Assembly (NCBI GenBank): GCA_003697105.1
Contig: RFFQ01000038.1
Location: 1 to 16,296, forward strand
Origin: Gemmatimonadota bacterium
GTDB lineage: Bacteria; 4572-55; J002
DNA length: 16,296 nt
Direction: 5' to 3'
In this document: positions 1 to 9,651 of the stretch, piece by piece
Layout: each line of letters begins with the position of its first letter
Position numbering within the stretch: position 1 is the first letter of the stretch
The notes under the pieces: generated by a model
Databases searched by the model: none
What the model saw: only the letters and a program-made list of their open reading frames with translations
Told to the model about the DNA's origin: nothing
Position numbers and translations under genes: made by a program

Positions 1-60
1 ACAATTAATGAAATCACATATTTAGGATGAATCAGATAGATTCAAATAAAGGAAACTCCC

Positions 61-1209
61 ATGAAAGAATATCTCAAAAAACATCCGTGGCAAATCTTTA
101 TTATTACCGAGGAGCTGATTGTAGTTTTAGTTGAGATTGCCGTATGGATACTGTCGATAAACCAATATTGGGTTTGGGGTTTGCTGGCTGGTTTTGTTGG
201 GATAGATATTCTTTTAGCCATTTGGGGCAAAGTGGAAATTGAAACCAGTAAAACCGCGCTGGTGGAGGTCTTTAAAAGTTACACCCGGGAACTAAAACCA
301 GGTTTGAATTTTCTCCTCCCCCCGTTGGAAAAACTGGCAGGTGTCCGGATCAATGGAAAAATGGAAAAGTATATCGATTTGCGAGAGCGCATCCTTGAAC
401 TAGGGGAACAACGGGTCATTACCGGCGAGGGTAAAAATCGCGAGGCGGATTCGATTCAACTGATTATTGATGTCGTGGTTTATTGGCGGATTGTCGATAT
501 CCAAAAAGTCGCTTATGAGGTCAGTAGCGATATTTCCCAATTATTGCGAGATAGTGCGGATGCTGCCTTGCGAAACTTAATCGGAAATATGACGTGGGCA
601 GAGACCATCAACTCCCGGAACGATATTGAAAAAAAATTTGAAGAGGAAATGAAAGAAGACCAGGATCGATGGGGTATCAAGCTCATCAAAGTGGAAGTGA
701 AAGATATCCGCTTACCGGATTCTCTGATTAAAGCGATTGAGAACCGGGCGGCGTCCGAGCAACGCGCTAAAGCAGTAATGGCAGAAGCCGAAGGGGAGAA
801 AAGAGCCGCGATTCTACGCGCAGAAGGCGAAGCGGAACGCGTCACACGGGTCTTTCAAGCGATTAAAGAACAGGACAATGACGCGTTGATCGCCATTCAA
901 TATATGGAAACTTTAAAAGAGATTGCCCGCGGGCAAGGCAATAAGGTCTTTTTGCCGGTGGAAGTGACAAATTTACTTTCCTCACTAAGTCCCGGCTTGA
1001 ACCGGATCAATGCTCCCACCGATAAAACCTCCGATGAAACACCGGCTAACGTACCGAAGACAACCTCCCCTGCCGAAAAAACCCACAATCCGCTCGAAGA
1101 CGCATTCCAAAACCTGGACCCGGCAACCCAACACCTGGTCTTAAATCTGATCAAAAATCAACAACCCCAACCAGAAACAAAGCCCCATGAAAACAAGCCT
1201 ACAGATTGA
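61..1209 (+). CDS. SPFH/band 7 (stomatin/HflK-like) membrane protein
   Basis: This 382-residue protein is probably a membrane-anchored SPFH scaffold. It has two closely spaced hydrophobic segments (about residues 12-34 and 37-54), then an SPFH/band 7 domain (about 60-235). The domain carries family features such as the Lys-Pro-Gly-Leu-Asn stretch near 80 and an Arg-Leu-Pro motif near 218. A charged, Ala/Glu-rich helix (about 225-290, with repeated AEGE-type segments) follows, as in stomatin, QmcA and HflK/C. The last 60 residues are Pro/Thr/Asn-rich and probably disordered. SPFH proteins form large oligomers that organise membranes or regulate proteases; no specific partner can be read here. 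An AAAGGA site lies 7-8 bases before the ATG. The 3' end overlaps the copper ATPase gene by 23 bases, so the two are co-transcribed. No NfeD or HflC partner is visible, although the region upstream is cut off. Family assignment is firm; the exact subfamily is not. Confidence 0.88.
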   Translation: MKEYLKKHPWQIFIITEELIVVLVEIAVWILSINQYWVWGLLAGFVGIDILLAIWGKVEIETSKTALVEVFKSYTRELKPGLNFLLPPLEKLAGVRINGKMEKYIDLRERILELGEQRVITGEGKNREADSIQLIIDVVVYWRIVDIQKVAYEVSSDISQLLRDSADAALRNLIGNMTWAETINSRNDIEKKFEEEMKEDQDRWGIKLIKVEVKDIRLPDSLIKAIENRAASEQRAKAVMAEAEGEKRAAILRAEGEAERVTRVFQAIKEQDNDALIAIQYMETLKEIARGQGNKVFLPVEVTNLLSSLSPGLNRINAPTDKTSDETPANVPKTTSPAEKTHNPLEDAFQNLDPATQHLVLNLIKNQQPQPETKPHENKPTD

Positions 1210-3655
1210 AGGTATGACCTGCAAGCATTGCGTACAGCGCGTTAAGAACGCCCTCGAAAAGGTCGAGGGTGTTCTTTCTGCCACGGTATGGCTGGAAGAT
1301 AACCGGGCGGAGGTCGAGTTTGATGCCACAAAAACCACCGTTGATACCCTCGCCCAAGCGGTCATTGAGGCGGACTATGGTGTCACAGGCTGGGAGATGC
1401 CCGAACCCCCAACGGAGCCCCAGTCCTCACCACCGGAAACCGGCACCCGTTACACACCCGCCCGCCTCCAATTTGCTGTGGAAGGGATGACCTGCGCGAA
1501 TTGTGTTGCCGCTGTGGAGAAAAAGCTCAAAACCGTACCGGGAGTAACCGCCGCAGTGGTGAATCTGGCAAACGAAAAAGCCTCTGTGGAGTTTGATCCC
1601 ACCCAAGCCGATGAAAACACCTTGTTTGAGGCAGTGAAACAAGCCGGTTACCGGGCAAAAAAACTGCGTACGGCAGAAGATGTGGCTGAGAGCGATCAAA
1701 AGGCATTACGCTGGGTCATCTTCACTGCCATTTTTGCCTTGCCTGTGATGATCTTGATGATGTTTCACGAGCAACTCCCGTTATCCCCCACCCAAAATGT
1801 GTGGCTCAGTTTTGTACTGGCAACGATTGTTCAGTTTTCGTCAGGACTGATTTTTTATCGGGGAGCATACCATTCCCTTAAAAATGGTACGGCTAATATG
1901 GATGTGCTGGTGGCGTTGGGGACGACCGCGGCGTACGGTTACAGCGTGCTAGTTGTTTTTCTACCACAGGTGTTCCACCATCAGATGCATTTTTTTGAGG
2001 CGGCGGCACTGCTGATCCTTTTCATCCGTTTTGGCAAATGGCTAGAAGCACGAGCACGCGGGAAGGCATACAAAGCGTTAACCGCATTACTGGAATTACA
2101 AGCAGACCGGGCACGGCTACTAATTGATGGAATGGAAAAAGAAGTTCCCGCCTCAGATGTCAACGTGGGTGACCTCGTGCGAGTGCGCCCCGGTGAAAAA
2201 ATTCCGGTAGATGGGGAGGTCGTAGTCGGGCACTCCACCGTGGATGAATCGATGCTGACCGGCGAATCGATTCCGGTGGAAAAATCCGTTGGGGATAGTG
2301 TAGCCGGCGCCACGATCAATGCTTCCGGCGTTTTGACCATCAAAACCACGCGCACCGGTTCCGATACGGTGCTAGCGCAGATCGTCCGGCTAGTGGAAGA
2401 AGCGCAAGGCGATAAAGCACCCATTCAACGCTTTGCTGATGCGGTCTCCAACGTGTTTGTGCCGGTTGTGGTCGGATTATCGCTCCTCACGTTTGGTATC
2501 TGGTTTGTCCTGCTCCACGCAGATTTTGTTTTTGCGTTTACCGCCGCGATTTCCGTACTGGTCATCGCCTGCCCCTGTGCCCTAGGGCTTGCAACACCAA
2601 CCGCCATCATGGTGGGGTCTGGGATCGGCTTACAACGGGGGATTCTCTTTAAGCGGGCATCCGTACTCGAACAAATTGCCCGGGTGGATGCCATCCTGCT
2701 TGATAAAACCGGCACCATTACTGCCGGAAATATTCGGGTGACTGAAATTTTACCGGTTCATAAGCTCCCTGTTGAGAGACTGTTACAACTAAGCGCCTCC
2801 GCTGAAGCGCAATCTACCCATCCATTGGCGGTAGCGGTGGTCGATCACGCCCGGGCACAGCAGGTACAACTGCTTCCTGCCAGCCATACCCACGAAGAAG
2901 CCGGACACGGAATTAAAGCCACCGTGGCGGGTCAAAGCGTCATTGTCGGTAGCCGGAACTGGCTAGAAAAAAATGGTGTAGTGGTCGAAATCGAACCCGA
3001 TCACATCAATCAACTTCAAGCACGTGGGCAGACCCTGCTTTTTGTGGCTATCGAGGGGCACTTAGCGGGTATTTTGGGGCTGGCAGACACCATCAAACCA
3101 ACATCTCCGGCGGCACTCGCCGCCATGAAAAATTTAGGCATCGAGACGATGATGATCACCGGCGACAATCAGCAGACGGCCCGCCTCATCGCTGCCGAAG
3201 TGGGACATATCGATGCGGTTTTTGCGGAAGTCCGCCCACCGGATAAAATCCAGAAGGTGCGAGAGGTACAGGCGCGGGGGAAGCGCGTCGCGATGGTCGG
3301 AGATGGCATTAACGATGCCCCCGCCTTAGCTCAAGCCGATGTCGGGATTGCCATTGGTTCGGGTACAGACGTGGCAAAAGAAACCGGTGATGTGATCCTC
3401 ATCCACAGTGATTTGCAAGATGTCGTGCGGGCAATACGGCTCGGTAAAGCGACCCTACATAAAATCAAACAAAATTTGTTTTGGGCACTGATCTACAACG
3501 TGATCGGCATTCCGGTTGCCGCTGGGGTGTTGTACCCCTTCACCGGTATCTTGCTCCCTCCTGAATTTGCGGGCTTGGCAATGGCGATGTCCTCCGTGAG
3601 CGTGGTGACCAATTCGTTGTTGCTAAAACGAGTCCAGATCGATGATAACCCATGA
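1187..3655 (+). CDS. copA: Cu(I)-translocating P1B-type ATPase (CopA)
   Basis: This 822-residue inner-membrane pump should export Cu(I) using ATP. Two N-terminal HMA metal-binding domains carry GMTCxxC motifs (C12/C15 and C103/C106), joined by a Pro-rich linker (about 71-92). The P-type core has the TGE actuator loop (358-360), the transmembrane CPC ion site (462-464), phosphorylated Asp506 in DKTGT, the N-domain E540/H545 and GHG (573-575) ATP site, and GDGINDAP (705-712). The Tyr-Asn pair (770-771) in TM7 and Met-Ser-Ser (801-803) in TM8 are the Cu(I) determinants of the P1B-1 class, which argues against Zn/Cd or Co. No strong Shine-Dalgarno precedes the ATG. It starts inside the SPFH gene, so translation is probably coupled, and its stop overlaps the hemW start (ATGA). 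No copper-responsive regulator or chaperone gene is visible. A CcoI/CtpA-like role supplying cytochrome oxidase assembly is a possible alternative to detoxification. Confidence 0.95.
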   Translation: MKTSLQIEGMTCKHCVQRVKNALEKVEGVLSATVWLEDNRAEVEFDATKTTVDTLAQAVIEADYGVTGWEMPEPPTEPQSSPPETGTRYTPARLQFAVEGMTCANCVAAVEKKLKTVPGVTAAVVNLANEKASVEFDPTQADENTLFEAVKQAGYRAKKLRTAEDVAESDQKALRWVIFTAIFALPVMILMMFHEQLPLSPTQNVWLSFVLATIVQFSSGLIFYRGAYHSLKNGTANMDVLVALGTTAAYGYSVLVVFLPQVFHHQMHFFEAAALLILFIRFGKWLEARARGKAYKALTALLELQADRARLLIDGMEKEVPASDVNVGDLVRVRPGEKIPVDGEVVVGHSTVDESMLTGESIPVEKSVGDSVAGATINASGVLTIKTTRTGSDTVLAQIVRLVEEAQGDKAPIQRFADAVSNVFVPVVVGLSLLTFGIWFVLLHADFVFAFTAAISVLVIACPCALGLATPTAIMVGSGIGLQRGILFKRASVLEQIARVDAILLDKTGTITAGNIRVTEILPVHKLPVERLLQLSASAEAQSTHPLAVAVVDHARAQQVQLLPASHTHEEAGHGIKATVAGQSVIVGSRNWLEKNGVVVEIEPDHINQLQARGQTLLFVAIEGHLAGILGLADTIKPTSPAALAAMKNLGIETMMITGDNQQTARLIAAEVGHIDAVFAEVRPPDKIQKVREVQARGKRVAMVGDGINDAPALAQADVGIAIGSGTDVAKETGDVILIHSDLQDVVRAIRLGKATLHKIKQNLFWALIYNVIGIPVAAGVLYPFTGILLPPEFAGLAMAMSSVSVVTNSLLLKRVQIDDNP

Positions 3656-4809
3656 ATACCGCCCCATTTCGTTCTTCCACCGGTCTCTACCTTCATCTAC
3701 CATTTTGTGAAAAACGGTGCTACTACTGCGATTTCAGTACTGCCGCCTTTCGCCCCAATTTGGTGCGCAAATATTTGACAGCGTTTCATGCCGAAATCGA
3801 TCAGGTCGTAACCTACTTTCCCCACACTACCATCCAGACCGTCTTTTTCGGAGGCGGTACACCGTCCTTACACTCCGCAGAAGAGCTGGTCGCCATTTTT
3901 GAGCATCTCCATCGCACATTTACCATTTATCCGGCGGCAGAAATCACCTGCGAGACCAACCCGGAAAATTTGACAGCCGACAAACTACACCACTTAAAAA
4001 CACTAGGTGTCAATCGATTGAGCATCGGGGTGCAGTCATTCCATGACCATCATTTGCAACGCATTGGTCGAGTGCATAATGCCGCCACGGCGATTGGTGC
4101 ATACCACCGGGCACGCCATGCCGGTTTTGAGAACATCAATATAGATTTGATGTTTGCCTTACCAGACCAGACGTTATCCGAAGTGGAGCGTGATCTGGAT
4201 CAACTGATCGATCTCGCTCCAGAGCATATTTCCGCATACAGCCTGATTGTAGAGGACAAGACGTTATTCGGCAAGCAATTGCGGCAGGGCCAGTTTGTGC
4301 CCATGGAGGAAGACCTAGAAGCCCAAATGTATGAAATGGTGATCGACCGGCTGACCACAGCCCGCTATTTGCACTATGAAATCTCGAATTTTGCCCGGCC
4401 GGGGTTTGCTTGTGCTCACAATTTAGGGTATTGGGCCGGAGGCGATTATCTGGGGATTGGTGCCGGAGCACATTCGCACCGGCAAGGGCATCGCTGGGCA
4501 AACGAGGGGAACGTCTCCAAGTACGTGCGCCGGATGCAGGCAGGGGAATCACCGGTGGTGATGGAAGAGCATCTTTCACGAGAGCAACAGATGGCAGAAA
4601 TCGTTTTTTTAGCTCTGCGTACCCGCAATGGCATCCAGATCACGGATTTTCAGCGCCGTTTCGGCGTAAAGATCGATACGGTTTACGGGGAAACATTAGA
4701 AACATTGCAACAGCGTGGCTTGATCCAGCGCACACCTGAGCGCATCCAACTGACCCGGCAGGGTCTATTACTGGCAGATGCCGTGTGTAGTGAATTTATG
4801 GCGCTGTAA
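3652..4809 (+). CDS. hemW: Radical SAM heme chaperone HemW
   Basis: This 385-residue radical SAM protein belongs to the HemN/HemW superfamily. The CxxxCxxC cluster motif is C19/C23/C26, followed by Asp-Phe as in HemW. GGGTPS (67-72) contributes to SAM binding, and a QSF...RIGR segment (128-140) and an HNLGYW...GIGAGAHS block (256-275) are family hallmarks. A short HemN_C-type winged-helix tail lies at about 310-385. The length and short N-terminus fit HemW rather than the longer coproporphyrinogen dehydrogenase HemN. HemW is known to bind heme and deliver it to respiratory enzymes, and it is often misannotated as coproporphyrinogen oxidase. The ATG overlaps the copA stop (ATGA), with no separate Shine-Dalgarno, so translation is probably coupled to the pump. 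The gene converges on the secreted propeller gene, with 13 bases between stop codons and no hairpin terminator visible there. Confidence 0.9.
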   Translation: MNTAPFRSSTGLYLHLPFCEKRCYYCDFSTAAFRPNLVRKYLTAFHAEIDQVVTYFPHTTIQTVFFGGGTPSLHSAEELVAIFEHLHRTFTIYPAAEITCETNPENLTADKLHHLKTLGVNRLSIGVQSFHDHHLQRIGRVHNAATAIGAYHRARHAGFENINIDLMFALPDQTLSEVERDLDQLIDLAPEHISAYSLIVEDKTLFGKQLRQGQFVPMEEDLEAQMYEMVIDRLTTARYLHYEISNFARPGFACAHNLGYWAGGDYLGIGAGAHSHRQGHRWANEGNVSKYVRRMQAGESPVVMEEHLSREQQMAEIVFLALRTRNGIQITDFQRRFGVKIDTVYGETLETLQQRGLIQRTPERIQLTRQGLLLADAVCSEFMAL

Positions 4810-4822
4810 CCCGGTGATAATC

Positions 4823-6451
4823 TTATAACTGCTCGATCAACATTTGCACATCTTGAATATCAATCCGCCCGTTCGTATTAAAGTCACATTCGGGGCAATT
4901 TTCGCTGGCGGTGTTCCACTGAATCAGCAATAGTCCCAAGTCCAACCGGTCAATATGCCCGTCCCGGTTGAGATCATACGGGCTGCGTGTCAGTGCTGCA
5001 TCAAACTTCGCCACGAAAATATCGGTTGCTCCATTTAAGCTGGAGTCGTAACTCCGGTTTTGGGTCGGTAAATTAACTGACATTGTACCACCTGCCACAT
5101 ACACCCCTTGCGAATGTACCTGAATTGCCGCACTGCTCTCATTACTACTGCCGCCAAAATAGCTGGAGGCTTCCAAAGTAGTTAAAAGACTATCAAATTT
5201 AGAGATAAACAGGTCATAGCCCCCATTCGGGTTGGGGTCATAGCCATCACCGGTAACCGGAAATTGAGTTGATAGGGTTCCACCGGTCACGTAAACGTCC
5301 GCTTCTGGGGTCAGGATTAGGTCTGGGTCGAGGTCGGTATCCCAACCCCCCAGGAGTGTACACGCGGTTAAGCCGGCCAGATTGGCATCAAACCGCGCTA
5401 CAAATACCTCTTGATTACCACCACCGTACCCTTGCTGGTAAGCGTTGTCGGTGGTTGGAAAGAAAAACGAATTGGTGTGACCAGTGATGTAAATACCCTG
5501 CCCGCCACTAATTGCGACCGAAAACGCACCGTCATCACTGCGTTCACCTAAAAACGTAGCGGCGAGCAAAGCCCCCAAGTCATTGCTCATTTTTGCCACA
5601 AACACATCTCCGATAAACGGCGTCCCACCGTTATAGCTTTCATCGTATGCCCCCGCGGTGACCGGAAAATCCGCGGAACTGGTCTGCCCGGTGAGGTAGA
5701 TATTGCCCCCGGCATCTAAAGCCAAATCATGCGGTACATCATACACCGAACCACCGATAAAAGTGGATTGGACTAATTGGGTCAAATCGGGGTCGAGCTT
5801 GGCGACAAATCCATCCACTTGCCCGTTGGCGTCTTCATCAAATGCACCCGTGGTTACCGGAAAATTCGTGGAAAAAGTGTTACCGGTTAGGTAGATATAA
5901 TCGGCATCCCACGTAATTCCGCTGGCATATTCCCGTCCAGAATCACCCAAAAAGGTGGACGCGTGCACGACACTCAAATCACGGTCTAATTTGGTAATAA
6001 ACACATCGCCGTTTGCGCTGTATTCATTCTTATAGCTGTTTTCGGTCACGGGGAAATCCGCGGAAAGTGTTTGTCCGGTTACATAAACGTGACCGGCGCC
6101 ATCGATGGTAATGGCATACGCAAAATCTTGGTCGGAGCCTCCCAAATAGGTTGCCGCCGCCATTTGGGTCAAATCCGGTGTAAATTTCGCCAGAAAAATA
6201 TCCCATTCGCCGCCATTAAAATCGGGGTCATACGCCGTAACGGAGGTGGGCAGATTGGTTGAATTTGTCGAACCGGCAACATAAATGAAGCCATCTGCAT
6301 CGATTGCCATTTCTACGGGTAGCGCGATATCCCACTCCTCGCCATCGCCTCCAAAAAAAGTGGATCGCATTGATCCGGCATGACTCGCGGCAGTGAACTG
6401 GAGTAAGAGCACTATTGCAACAATTAAAGCGCAAGATTGATAACGTAACAT
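4823..6451 (-). CDS. Secreted SBBP-repeat beta-propeller protein with C-terminal dockerin
   Basis: This 542-residue exported protein has no assignable enzymatic activity. Residues 1-25 form a Sec signal peptide: Arg near the N-terminus, a hydrophobic core, then Ser-His-Ala as the probable cleavage site. Seven repeats of about 64-70 residues follow, beginning near residues 30, 100, 165, 229, 298, 363 and 429. Each has a TFxGG-like start, an IYVTGxTxSxxFPVT core and a DxFVAKFDxxL end, typical of SBBP repeats. Seven copies suggest one closed seven-bladed beta-propeller. The C-terminus (about 492-542) looks like a type I dockerin, with two EF-hand-like calcium loops (starting at D493 and D523) separated by a Cys-Pro-Glu-Cys insert. 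Dockerins bind cohesins, but none is encoded here. A strong AGGAGG lies only 4 bases before the ATG. The gene sits alone between the sbcC terminator and the 3' end of hemW; I could not find a convincing promoter for it. Confidence 0.85.
   Translation of the reverse strand: MLRYQSCALIVAIVLLLQFTAASHAGSMRSTFFGGDGEEWDIALPVEMAIDADGFIYVAGSTNSTNLPTSVTAYDPDFNGGEWDIFLAKFTPDLTQMAAATYLGGSDQDFAYAITIDGAGHVYVTGQTLSADFPVTENSYKNEYSANGDVFITKLDRDLSVVHASTFLGDSGREYASGITWDADYIYLTGNTFSTNFPVTTGAFDEDANGQVDGFVAKLDPDLTQLVQSTFIGGSVYDVPHDLALDAGGNIYLTGQTSSADFPVTAGAYDESYNGGTPFIGDVFVAKMSNDLGALLAATFLGERSDDGAFSVAISGGQGIYITGHTNSFFFPTTDNAYQQGYGGGNQEVFVARFDANLAGLTACTLLGGWDTDLDPDLILTPEADVYVTGGTLSTQFPVTGDGYDPNPNGGYDLFISKFDSLLTTLEASSYFGGSSNESSAAIQVHSQGVYVAGGTMSVNLPTQNRSYDSSLNGATDIFVAKFDAALTRSPYDLNRDGHIDRLDLGLLLIQWNTASENCPECDFNTNGRIDIQDVQMLIEQL
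4985..6364 (-). repeat. Seven tandem SBBP-type protein repeats
   Basis: Within the propeller gene, seven units of about 195-210 bases encode diverged copies of one beta-propeller blade. The most constant parts are the Tyr/Ile-Thr-Gly-x-Thr, Phe-Pro-Val-Thr and Phe-Val-Ala-Lys segments. The copies have drifted at DNA level, so this is an old protein repeat and not a recent tandem duplication. Confidence 0.75.
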
Positions 6452-6483
6452 ACAACCTCCTCGGAATAAGGGTCACTGAGGAT

Positions 6484-6512
6484 AAAAAAGACCCTGAACA
6501 GGTTCAGGGTCT
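6484..6512 (-). terminator. Rho-independent terminator after sbcC
   Basis: A perfect inverted repeat lies here (arms GACCCTGAAC at 6490-6499 and GTTCAGGGTC at 6502-6511, extendable by one A-T pair). On the minus strand a run of at least six T follows it at once. This is a textbook intrinsic terminator about 40 bases after the sbcC stop, and it should end the yicC-to-sbcC transcript. It is not expected to work on the plus strand, where no T run follows the hairpin. Confidence 0.92.
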
Positions 6513-6552
6513 GTTACGAGGTTTCCGCTAAACAGGTTTCGTTCAGATTGGG

Positions 6553-9500
6553 TTAGATGACCACGGCGTGCGAACCGGTCGTTTCATCTTTGGTCACACT
6601 GATCCGGGTTGGGAAAGCATCATTGAGTTCCGGGATGTGGGTAATCACCAGAATTTTTTCAAAATCATCAGCGATAGTACTAATAACCTCCACCAAGCGA
6701 TCCCGCCCTTCGGCATCTTGAGTGCCGAATCCTTCGTCCACGACCAGTGTTTGCAATTTTGCACCGGCTCGACGCGCCAGCAGTTTGGAAAGCGCAATTC
6801 GGATGGCAAAATTGATACGGAACGCCTCACCCCCACTAAATAACTCGTAGGGGCGGGTACTGGACTCATCGGTGACCCGGATTTCTAATGTTTCGGCAAT
6901 GTTTCCTGATTTTTGGGTTTTCTGGCTTTCAAATTTAACGTACATCCGGTGATCGCTTAGGCGTTGCAGAATTTCATTGGCTTCTTCTTCCAATTCCGGC
7001 AAAATTCGCTCGATAATTAATGCCTGAATCCCTTTTTTGCTAAACGCATAAACCAGATCGTTATAAATACCTTTTAACTCTTGCTGTTCCTTCAGTTCCT
7101 GTTGTTTGGTTTTCCGTTGTTGTTCCAGTTGGCGTAGATGTTCCAAGCGTTCTTCATTACGCCCTAAGGAGGTTCGGGTCACCGCCTCATCTCGCCGGAT
7201 GGTGATCAATTCGGTATCCAATGTCCGGACGTTTTCTTCAATTTTCGGTAGGTCTCGAATGTCATTGAACAGGGAATCCCGTTGTTCCCGAATTTTAGCC
7301 AACTGGCTTTCTTTCCGTCCGAGTTGGGATTTCATGTCATTGAGGTTTTTCCGCACTTCATCAATGGCTTGTTGGGCGTGTTCTAATTCGATTTTTTTGC
7401 GTTCGTAGCTCGCCAGTTCCCGGATTCGGCGGCGTACCGCCACATGGGCTTCGGGGTCATAATCTAATTGATCGATTTTTTTCTGAACCCGTTCCCGTTT
7501 CCGGCGCAGGGTTATGGCAAACGCATTTTCTTTCAATTTCTTAAGCCGGAGTTCCAGCTTTTTCTGGTGTTTCGGCAATTCTTTTTCAATCTGATTCACT
7601 TCGGAAATTGCCGCGTCGAGTTGTCCTTTTTTATGGTTCCAGCGTGCCAGTTGGTCTATCTTTTCCCGGATGCGTTCGTGTTCTTCTTTATCATATTTGT
7701 TTCGCTTGATACGGCTTTGAAGTTTCCTTAACTCCTCTTTTTCAGCGGTAGCATAGGTATGCTGTTCCAGTTGGTCGTTCAACTCTGCCAATTTGTGCTC
7801 TAAACTGGGTAATTCTTGTTTGATTTGCTGGTGCTGTTCCATCAGCAGAGCGATCTCGGTCACCCGTTTACGAATCGTTTCGGTTTCACCCAGTTCTTGT
7901 TCCAGTATTTTATACGTTTTGCGGAACGCTTTCAGTTCGTTTTCAATGGCGGCAATGGCGCGTTCATTCTGCCGCTTCTCATCCATTAATTCCTGATGTT
8001 CTTGCTGAATTTTTTGGATGATATGCTCCCGTCCAGATTCATCCAATTTTGCCGAACAGAGGGGGCACTGTGCTCCGGCATGATCCATTAAATCCATCTT
8101 TTCATGGATTTCTTTAATCAGTTTATCAATAGTTTGGTTGCGCGTGGTGAACGCTTCTATTTCGGCTTTTTTGGTGATACCCAGTTCCTTGAGCCGTTGC
8201 CGTTCTTTTTCTTTTGTTTCCAATGCGGCAAGCTCTTTTTTGGCGGCGGCATACTCCTTTTCCAAATTGCCAGAAGCCGCCAGTCGTTGTTTCAAGCCGG
8301 CGATTTTGTCTTCGATGCTTTTCTTTTCCAGCTCAACCACATGGCGTTTATCTGCGATAACTTTTTCCAGATGATGCAGTTCTTCCATCAATTCCGCTTG
8401 TTTGCGCTGGCGATTAAGCAACGTATGGTTTTTGCGTTTCGCTTTCGCCAATTTTTGGATGCCCGCCTCAATTTCCTTTTTCTCTTTCAGGATTTTTTGA
8501 TCCTCTTGAGCACGTTTTTCCAGATTTTCCATTGTCGCTTTGATTTGCTCGACTTCCAGCTCCAATTTGTGTTGTGCCGCCTGAATCGCCTGATCGAGTT
8601 CAGCCCGTTCTTCTTTTAAGCGTTGGTAGGCTTCTTGTTTCTCAACCCAAGCACTCTCTTCTGTTTTTGCCGCTTCCAATTGTGAAAATTTATCTAAAAT
8701 GTCTTTTTCATTTTTGAGGATTGCTTCGTAACCAGCTAACTTTTGCTTAGTTTCTTGAATTTTTTGGTTAAGATCATCGATCTCCCGGCGAGTTTGGTTC
8801 AAACGTTCATCATATTCATTCACTTGATCGCGTTTGGTCTTGAGTTCGGTCTGTTGCTGGCGTAGTGCTTCGAGTTGGGTTTCTTTCGTTTGTAAATTGC
8901 GTTGCAACCGTCCCAAACTGGATTTTAATCTTTTATTCTCATTCTCGTATTTCGCTTTATGGCTAAGTTCCTCATCTAACTCTTTTAGACTGGCATTGAG
9001 TGTATGCGACGCCTGATCGGCATCTCGCCGTTTACGACGTGCCCGGCTTTCCAGCACATCGTAAATCTCTAAATTGAGAATATCCGACAAAATCTGTTTG
9101 CGTTCGGTGGGATTTTTCACCGTGAAGGAGTCCGCTTTGTTCTGTAAGATAAACGCCGAATTGACAAAGGTATCGTAGTCCATCCGGAGGACTTTGTTGA
9201 TCTGTTCCTGCGTATTCCGCATATTTTTTTGGGTAAGAGAGACAAATTTGCCCTGTTTTTCATTGAATATCTGGAATTCTAAGCTGGATCGCCCTCCCCG
9301 GCTGTGTATTGAGCGGGACCGCAAAATCCGGTAACGCTCATGTCCCAGATCAAACACAAACTCCACCTGCATGTCTCGTGCGCCAAATCGAATCAGGTCA
9401 TCGTTGGAGCTGGCTCGTGCTTTTCCCCACATTGCCCAGGTCATGGCTTCCAACAAAGTGGACTTGCCATTACCGTTGGCGCCGGTCAGGCAAGCCACAT

Positions 9501-9579
9501 GAATTTGTGAAAAGTCGATGGGTTCTGGCATTTCGCCGTAACTCATGAAATTTTTCAACTTTAATTGTACCGGTATCAT
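6553..9579 (-). CDS. sbcC: SbcC/Rad50-type SMC-like ATPase (exonuclease complex subunit)
   Basis: This 1008-residue protein is the ATPase and coiled-coil subunit of an SbcCD (Rad50-Mre11) type DNA end-processing complex. The N-terminal ABC half has Walker A GANGNGKST (33-41). Two very long charged coiled-coil arms follow, with the zinc-hook CPLC (C505, C508) almost exactly in the middle. The C-terminal half holds the ABC signature FSGGE (914-918), Walker B ending in Asp948-Glu949 and the switch His981. All catalytic motifs are present. The complex resects and cleaves hairpins and blocked double-strand ends. The expected nuclease partner SbcD is absent here: the upstream gene is a radical SAM protein and a terminator follows. 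It is probably the last gene of the minus-strand operon, 72 bases after the radical SAM gene. A GAGGA site lies about 12 bases from the ATG, rather far. A family member acting without SbcD is possible but less likely. Confidence 0.9.
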   Translation of the reverse strand: MIPVQLKLKNFMSYGEMPEPIDFSQIHVACLTGANGNGKSTLLEAMTWAMWGKARASSNDDLIRFGARDMQVEFVFDLGHERYRILRSRSIHSRGGRSSLEFQIFNEKQGKFVSLTQKNMRNTQEQINKVLRMDYDTFVNSAFILQNKADSFTVKNPTERKQILSDILNLEIYDVLESRARRKRRDADQASHTLNASLKELDEELSHKAKYENENKRLKSSLGRLQRNLQTKETQLEALRQQQTELKTKRDQVNEYDERLNQTRREIDDLNQKIQETKQKLAGYEAILKNEKDILDKFSQLEAAKTEESAWVEKQEAYQRLKEERAELDQAIQAAQHKLELEVEQIKATMENLEKRAQEDQKILKEKKEIEAGIQKLAKAKRKNHTLLNRQRKQAELMEELHHLEKVIADKRHVVELEKKSIEDKIAGLKQRLAASGNLEKEYAAAKKELAALETKEKERQRLKELGITKKAEIEAFTTRNQTIDKLIKEIHEKMDLMDHAGAQCPLCSAKLDESGREHIIQKIQQEHQELMDEKRQNERAIAAIENELKAFRKTYKILEQELGETETIRKRVTEIALLMEQHQQIKQELPSLEHKLAELNDQLEQHTYATAEKEELRKLQSRIKRNKYDKEEHERIREKIDQLARWNHKKGQLDAAISEVNQIEKELPKHQKKLELRLKKLKENAFAITLRRKRERVQKKIDQLDYDPEAHVAVRRRIRELASYERKKIELEHAQQAIDEVRKNLNDMKSQLGRKESQLAKIREQRDSLFNDIRDLPKIEENVRTLDTELITIRRDEAVTRTSLGRNEERLEHLRQLEQQRKTKQQELKEQQELKGIYNDLVYAFSKKGIQALIIERILPELEEEANEILQRLSDHRMYVKFESQKTQKSGNIAETLEIRVTDESSTRPYELFSGGEAFRINFAIRIALSKLLARRAGAKLQTLVVDEGFGTQDAEGRDRLVEVISTIADDFEKILVITHIPELNDAFPTRISVTKDETTGSHAVVI

Positions 9580-9651
9580 CGTCTATATGATCCTCTACTG
9601 GTGTAAATCCAAAGTAAGAGCGTTGCAACACGCTAGCGATTCACCCCTAGT

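Noticed and set aside
1-60. Possible promoter before the SPFH gene
   Set aside because: The segment is A/T-rich but has no -35/-10 pair with proper spacing. The gene may be internal to a longer operon that starts outside the window.
1981-2424. Ser/Thr-rich 147-codon minus-strand frame within copA
   Set aside because: It lies entirely opposite a motif-complete P-type ATPase and has low-complexity composition without recognisable motifs.
2811-2825. Thr in place of Glu in the SEHPL-like motif of the copper ATPase N-domain
   Set aside because: The ATP-contacting E540 and H545 are both present at the expected spacing. That middle position varies in the family, so activity is not in doubt.
4136-4579. 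147-codon minus-strand frame opposite hemW
   Set aside because: It is a shadow frame of hemW with Arg/Pro-biased composition and no supporting motif or upstream signal.
4136-4739. Alternative + strand frame overlapping hemW (109 codons at 4410-4739)
   Set aside because: HemW motifs continue uninterrupted through this stretch, so no frameshift or overlapping gene is needed.
4810-4822. Possible bidirectional terminator between the convergent hemW and propeller genes
   Set aside because: Only 13 bases separate the stop codons and no inverted repeat is visible in or around them.
8104-8619. Phe-rich 171-codon open frame on the + strand opposite sbcC
   Set aside because: It is the antisense shadow of Glu/Lys-rich coiled-coil codons. 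It shows no known domain and no ribosome site, and sbcC is intact on the other strand.
9618-9634. Small hairpin (AGCGT / ACGCT) between the radical SAM gene and sbcC, tested as a terminator
   Set aside because: The stem is only 5 base pairs and is not followed by a T run on the minus strand, so the operon is probably not interrupted here.
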